A stretch of 42,101 nt of DNA, taken from positions 1 to 42,101 of the forward strand of contig JAPPPS010000069.1 in NCBI GenBank assembly GCA_028817405.1, in the 5' to 3' direction. This document shows, one piece after another, positions 38,723-42,101 of the stretch. The notes under the pieces are model-generated. The model ran no database searches. It was given only the letters and a program-made list of their open reading frames with translations, and was not told the origin of the DNA. A program made the translations under genes and the position numbers. The stretch is from Gammaproteobacteria bacterium (lineage in GTDB: Bacteria > Pseudomonadota > Gammaproteobacteria > Arenicellales > Poriferihabitantaceae). Within the stretch, counting starts at the first letter, position 1. The number at the start of each line of letters is the position of its first letter.

Positions 38723-40334
38723 TCTCCGGCAGTTTCAAACGCAAGATTTTTCCCGACGGCCCCTTCGGCAGTTCGTCGAGGAAGTAGACCGCTTTCGGCG
38801 CTTTGACTTCGCCGACCGATTGCGCGCAGAAGTCCATCAACGCGCGCGCGGTGCAATTGAAACCATCGCGTAGCGCCACGCATGCGGCGACTTCCTGGCC
38901 GTAGTCGGGATGCGCGACGCCGACCGCCGCGGCTTCGAGCACCGCCGGGTGCCGGTATAACGCGTCGTCGATTTCGCGCGGCGCGATGTTCTCGCCGCCG
39001 CGGATAATCAATTCTTTCAGGCGGCCGGTGATGAACAGATAACCGTCGGCGTCGAGATGCCCCAAGTCGCCGCTGCGAAACCAATCGCCGGCGAATGCGG
39101 CGCGGGTGGCTTCTTCGTTTTTATAATATTCATCCAGCAAGTTGCGCCCGCGGATGGCGATTTCGCCGCGCGCGCCGGCCGCCAACTGCCGGCCGTCGGA
39201 ATCCAAAATGGCGATGGCGTTGCCGCAAGCGATGCCGACCGAATCGACTTTGCGCACGCCCGGCGGCAGCGGGTTGGACGCCACGGTGCCGGCGGTTTCG
39301 GTCAAGCCCAAAGTTTCAATCATCGGCGCGCCGAACACGCGTTCCCATTCGCGCAGCACCGCGGCCGGCAGCGGCGCCGAGGCCGAACGGCCAAAGCGGA
39401 ATTGTTGCAAGCGCGGGTCGTCGCCGAACGCCATTTTTTCTTCGCCTTGTGCAACGCGGTCGAGCAGGTAGTTGATGATGGTCGGCACCACGCTGCTCCA
39501 AGTGCAACGATGCGCGGCGACGAGTTGCCAGAACGCGGCGGCGCTGAAACGCATCGGCATGACCACGCTGCCGCCGCTGCACAACGGCGCGCACACGGTC
39601 ACCATCGCGCCGTTGATGTGATACACCGGCAGCACGCACAGCGCGCGGTCGGCGGCGGTTAACGCATGCCCCGCGACTACATTGCGCCCGCCGCTGACGA
39701 TGGCGCGGTGCGATAACAACGCGCCTTTGGGCAGGCCGGTGGAGCCGGAGGTGTACAGTAAGAGCGCGGTGTCGCTCTCGGTCGGTTGGGTTGGCGGCGA
39801 TGCGGCCGGCGCGGCATCGGCGCCGGCATCGGTTGCATCATCGCCGGCATCGGCGGCCGCGGTCACATCGGCGGCGGCGGCCGCGGTCGAAACATCATTG
39901 TCGGCAACCGAATCATCCCACCGCGGCCCATCGTCCGGCGGCGTCTCCACCACCTCGATGCCGCGCTCGATGCCGGCCAACAACTCGTTCAACTTATCCG
40001 TGTAGCGCGGCGCGACAAACACCAACTCCGCGTCCGAATGGTCGAGCACATACTGTAACTGTGTGCGCCCCGCGACCGCGTTCAACGGCACCGCCACCCG
40101 CCCGGCCGCCATGATGCCGAGCAGCAGTTGCACCGCCCACGCGCCGTTGTCGAGGAGGAACGCGACTTTATCTTGCCGGGCGATGCCGCGGCGGTCGAAG
40201 CGTACGCCGAGCGCGTCCGCGCCGTGTTTCAGTTGCGCGAAAGTCAGCGCGCGCCCCGACTCCGGCTCGATAACGAAAGCCGCATCGCCGCGTTGCCGCG
40301 CTTGCGCATCGATTTGTTCGCGGATGGTCAGCAC
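38697..40334 (-). CDS. Acyl-CoA synthetase, probable sulfoacetate-CoA ligase (SauT-like)
   Basis: The protein is an AMP-forming CoA ligase: P-loop YTSGSTGLPKGALLSH (about 194-209), LGLTETAGTVASNPLPPG, the hinge GDWFRSGDLGHLDADGYLFITGRLKELIIRGGENIAPREID and the catalytic Lys in LPKGPSGKILRLKL. By family alone it could act on malonate, oxalate or short acids. The adjacent CoA-acylating aldehyde dehydrogenase resembles SauS, so SauT, which makes sulfoacetyl-CoA, is the best guess. Residues 144-187 are an Ala/Asp/Thr linker of repeat origin. GTG at 40334 follows the upstream gene by about 28 bases; a TTG at 40385 overlaps it and would add 17 residues. Confidence 0.8.
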   Translation of the reverse strand: MLTIREQIDAQARQRGDAAFVIEPESGRALTFAQLKHGADALGVRFDRRGIARQDKVAFLLDNGAWAVQLLLGIMAAGRVAVPLNAVAGRTQLQYVLDHSDAELVFVAPRYTDKLNELLAGIERGIEVVETPPDDGPRWDDSVADNDVSTAAAAADVTAAADAGDDATDAGADAAPAASPPTQPTESDTALLLYTSGSTGLPKGALLSHRAIVSGGRNVVAGHALTAADRALCVLPVYHINGAMVTVCAPLCSGGSVVMPMRFSAAAFWQLVAAHRCTWSSVVPTIINYLLDRVAQGEEKMAFGDDPRLQQFRFGRSASAPLPAAVLREWERVFGAPMIETLGLTETAGTVASNPLPPGVRKVDSVGIACGNAIAILDSDGRQLAAGARGEIAIRGRNLLDEYYKNEEATRAAFAGDWFRSGDLGHLDADGYLFITGRLKELIIRGGENIAPREIDDALYRHPAVLEAAAVGVAHPDYGQEVAACVALRDGFNCTARALMDFCAQSVGEVKAPKAVYFLDELPKGPSGKILRLKLPEIIDSLNES

Positions 40335-40362
40335 GGCAACGCTCGACGATGACGGTTGAAAG

Positions 40363-41811
40363 TTAACCGCGGCCGTACTTGGCAAAGAACGCGCCGAACA
40401 ATTCCTCTTCGCTCGGTTTATCCTCGGCGATGGTCTCGACCAAGTGCGTGATGTTGATGAAGTGACGGTAGTTCAGGTTTTCGCTGATGCTGTTGCCGCC
40501 CCAAGTGCCGCAGCCCATGCTGAGCGTAAAGTTCAATGCGTTGTTGAAACTGCCGCCGTTGCCGAAGGTGTGCGATTGGTTAACCAACACGCGCACTACA
40601 TCGAGCGCTTCCGCCAAGCGCGGCGGTTGCGTACGGTCTTGCGTGTGAATGCCGCATGAATGCCCGCGCCCGCACACGCTTAACACGCCGGCCGCGGTCT
40701 CGACCGCGTGGTCGAAATCCGCGGCGCGGTAGACGGTCAACACTAACGACAGTTTTTCATCGGCGAACGGTGACGCCGGGTCAAACGCGGATTCTTCCAC
40801 CATAAAAAATCGCGCGGCGTTGTCGATGCTTTTGCCGGCGCTGTCGATGTCGCCGCCGTTGTTGTCGCTGTCACCGTTGTTACCGTCGCGCGCATCGATG
40901 TCGATTCCGACTCGCTGCGCGAACACCGCTGCATCGGTCGCCACCAACTCGCGGTTCAGTTTTCCATCCACCCATAACTTGTCGCGAATGCGATTCTTGT
41001 CTTCCGCGCCAACCAAGTAACCGCCCGCGCGTTGCAACGCGGTGATGGCATCGTCATACACCGCGTCCAAAATAATCAGCGCGTTTTCCGATGAACATGA
41101 AGTGCCGTTGTCGAAAGTTTTGGACGCGCAAATTTTCGCGGCCGCGTCATCCAAGTCGGCGCTGGCGTCGATAATCACCGGCACATTGCCCGCGCCCACG
41201 CCGATGCACGGTGTGCCGCTGGAATATGCGGCGCGCACATTGTTCTGCGAGCCGGTCGCCACCACCAAGTCGGCGCGGCGCATCAGTTCCGCGGTGGCTT
41301 CGCGGGTCACCGGCTGCGGCAGAATCTGCACCAAGTCCGGCGGCGCATCGATGCGCTGCAGCGCCTCGCGCATGAGGTTGACCGTGGCCTCGGTCGCGGC
41401 CCAGCCGGCCGGCGACGGCGCGATGACAATCGCGTTGCCGCCTTTGAGCGCGAACATGGTTTTGTTGACCGGCGTCGCAGACGGATTGGTCGACGGCGTC
41501 ACCGCGGCCACCACGCCGACCGGCTTGCCGTATTTCACCACGCCGCGCGCCGCATCGGTCTCGATAACGCCGACCGTTTTCACGCGCATCAAATCGCGCA
41601 GCGCGCCGAAAGTTTTGCGCCGGTTCTTCGCCACTTTGTCATCGGCGTTGCCGAGCCCGGTGCTCGACACCGCCAACTCCGCCAACCGCCGCGCGTTATG
41701 CGGCTGATACAACGCCCACGCGACCGCCGTCACCAGTTCATCCACGCGCCCCTGCGACGCCCCGCCCACCCCGCGCATAGCCGCCCGCGCCCGCTCGATA
41801 AGTTCGTTCAT
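40363..41811 (-). CDS. CoA-acylating aldehyde dehydrogenase, probable sulfoacetaldehyde dehydrogenase (SauS-like)
   Basis: The 482-residue protein belongs to the CoA-acylating aldehyde dehydrogenases: GKPVGVVAAVTPSTNPSATP (96-115), KGGNAIVIAPSP, VVATGSQNNVRAAYSSGTP, GVGAGNVPVIID and the catalytic Cys239 in FDNGTSCSSENALI. The C-terminal blocks (VVRVLVNQSHTFGNGG and GCGTWGGNSISENLNYRHFIN) resemble SauS of the sulfoacetate pathway as I recall it. SauS reduces sulfoacetyl-CoA to sulfoacetaldehyde. An Asp/Asn/Gly insert at about 310-330 comes from a repeat. Start is uncertain: ATG at 41811 or at 41844, neither with a clear ribosome-binding site. Acetaldehyde or succinic semialdehyde substrates are alternatives. 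Confidence 0.8.
   Translation of the reverse strand: MNELIERARAAMRGVGGASQGRVDELVTAVAWALYQPHNARRLAELAVSSTGLGNADDKVAKNRRKTFGALRDLMRVKTVGVIETDAARGVVKYGKPVGVVAAVTPSTNPSATPVNKTMFALKGGNAIVIAPSPAGWAATEATVNLMREALQRIDAPPDLVQILPQPVTREATAELMRRADLVVATGSQNNVRAAYSSGTPCIGVGAGNVPVIIDASADLDDAAAKICASKTFDNGTSCSSENALIILDAVYDDAITALQRAGGYLVGAEDKNRIRDKLWVDGKLNRELVATDAAVFAQRVGIDIDARDGNNGDSDNNGGDIDSAGKSIDNAARFFMVEESAFDPASPFADEKLSLVLTVYRAADFDHAVETAAGVLSVCGRGHSCGIHTQDRTQPPRLAEALDVVRVLVNQSHTFGNGGSFNNALNFTLSMGCGTWGGNSISENLNYRHFINITHLVETIAEDKPSEEELFGAFFAKYGRG
40838..40905. repeat. GTCGCC/TCACCGTTG repeat inside the SauS-like gene
   Basis: Imperfect GTCGATGTC, GCCGCCGTT and TCACCGTT units lie in frame and encode a polar Asp/Asn/Gly loop on the minus strand. 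Confidence 0.7.
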
Positions 41812-42101
41812 GGTTGCGTTGTTGACGGTGGTGGTTGGCTGCATTTTGCCGCGGCGTTGACGGTGCTGCCGATGTCGCGGCCCGATGTCGCATCCCGATA
41901 TCGCCATCCCGATATCGTTAACCGTTCATCGCCCGGATGTCCGGCGCGCGGCTCAACGCCTTTTACTGCAAAGCGCGCCACCGTTGCAAGTCCCGGTTTC
42001 AAATTGACCGCCGCTGTTCGGCGGCGCCAATCCCAACCACAACGCATACTGAAAAAACACCGCGCCCGCGCTTGGTTGGTTCGACGCGATGCGCGCAAAC
42101 A
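41812..42101. other. Right edge upstream of the SauS-like gene
   Basis: This stretch must carry the promoter of the minus-strand pair. Short direct repeats GATGTCGCGGCCCGATGTCGCATCCCGATATCGCC-like (about 41871-41910, GATGTCGC and CCCGATATCG units) are present. On the minus strand a frame open from the window edge to a TGA at 41953 reads FARIASNQPSAG, then AVFFQYALWLGLAPP, with protein-like composition; it may be the end of a gene that lies outside, but it matches nothing I know. No clear promoter was found. Confidence 0.3.

Noticed and set aside
41808-42098. A 96-codon minus-strand frame upstream of the SauS-like gene
   Set aside because: It is Arg-rich with no family pattern; an alternative frame from the window edge is at least as protein-like, so neither is called.

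Overview
The window is GC-rich, densely packed chromosome from a Gram-negative proteobacterium, most likely of the beta/gamma group. The evidence is gene content and order: pyrG-kdsA-eno-ftsB, miaB-phoH-ybeY-lnt, psd-pssA-leuA and murA-hisD-hisC, together with lipid A/lipoprotein genes (kdsA, lnt), pcnB, yciO and acnB. No rRNA gene or marker allows a genus call. Many genes are joined by ATGA/GTGA overlaps. Several first genes of transcription units lack a Shine-Dalgarno sequence and have a C-rich leader.

Layout. 1-4282 (minus): pyrG, kdsA, eno, ftsB. 4599-13320 (plus): a suf Fe-S assembly operon (sufB, sufC, sufD, sufT, Rieske protein) split between sufB and sufC by a C5-methyltransferase/HindVP-like restriction endonuclease pair, a cytochrome b561, an uncharacterised methyltransferase-fold protein and an AlkB-family dioxygenase. 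13478-17394 (plus): murA, hisD, hisC, with a tiny repeat-filled ORF where hisG often lies. 17441-19775 (minus): yciO and pcnB. 19869-20221 (plus): an orphan HicB-like protein and tRNA-Glu(CUC). 20308-22097 (minus): a solitary amino-methyltransferase and a family-4 uracil-DNA glycosylase. 22285-24542 (plus): an NCS1 transporter coupled to a methyltransferase. 24741-28299 (minus): psd, pssA, leuA, with a Leu-rich short ORF and competing stem-loops before leuA. 28437-34074 (plus): miaB, phoH, ybeY, lnt, bioY. 34147-38722 (plus): acnB, translationally coupled to a 123-residue unknown protein and a gamma-class adenine methyltransferase. 38697-41811 (minus): a CoA ligase and a CoA-acylating aldehyde dehydrogenase resembling the SauT/SauS sulfoacetate pair.

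Two themes run through the window. First, DNA methyltransferases of three classes sit among housekeeping genes, two of them inside or coupled to housekeeping operons. Second, a short-period repeat family (GACGGT/CACCGT and related GNC triplets) occurs both between genes and in frame inside genes, giving low-complexity inserts or tails in SufD, PcnB, PssA, Psd, MiaB, AcnB and the SauS-like protein. Similar low-complexity linkers occur in SufT, Udg, PhoH, Lnt and the SauT-like protein.

The best candidates for something undescribed are the suf-embedded cassette with its palindromic promoter element, the leuA leader, the repeat-built SD-ATG array between kdsA and eno, the mini-ORF in the hisG slot, and the acnB-coupled methyltransferase module. 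All calls come from reading the sequence; no database search was run.
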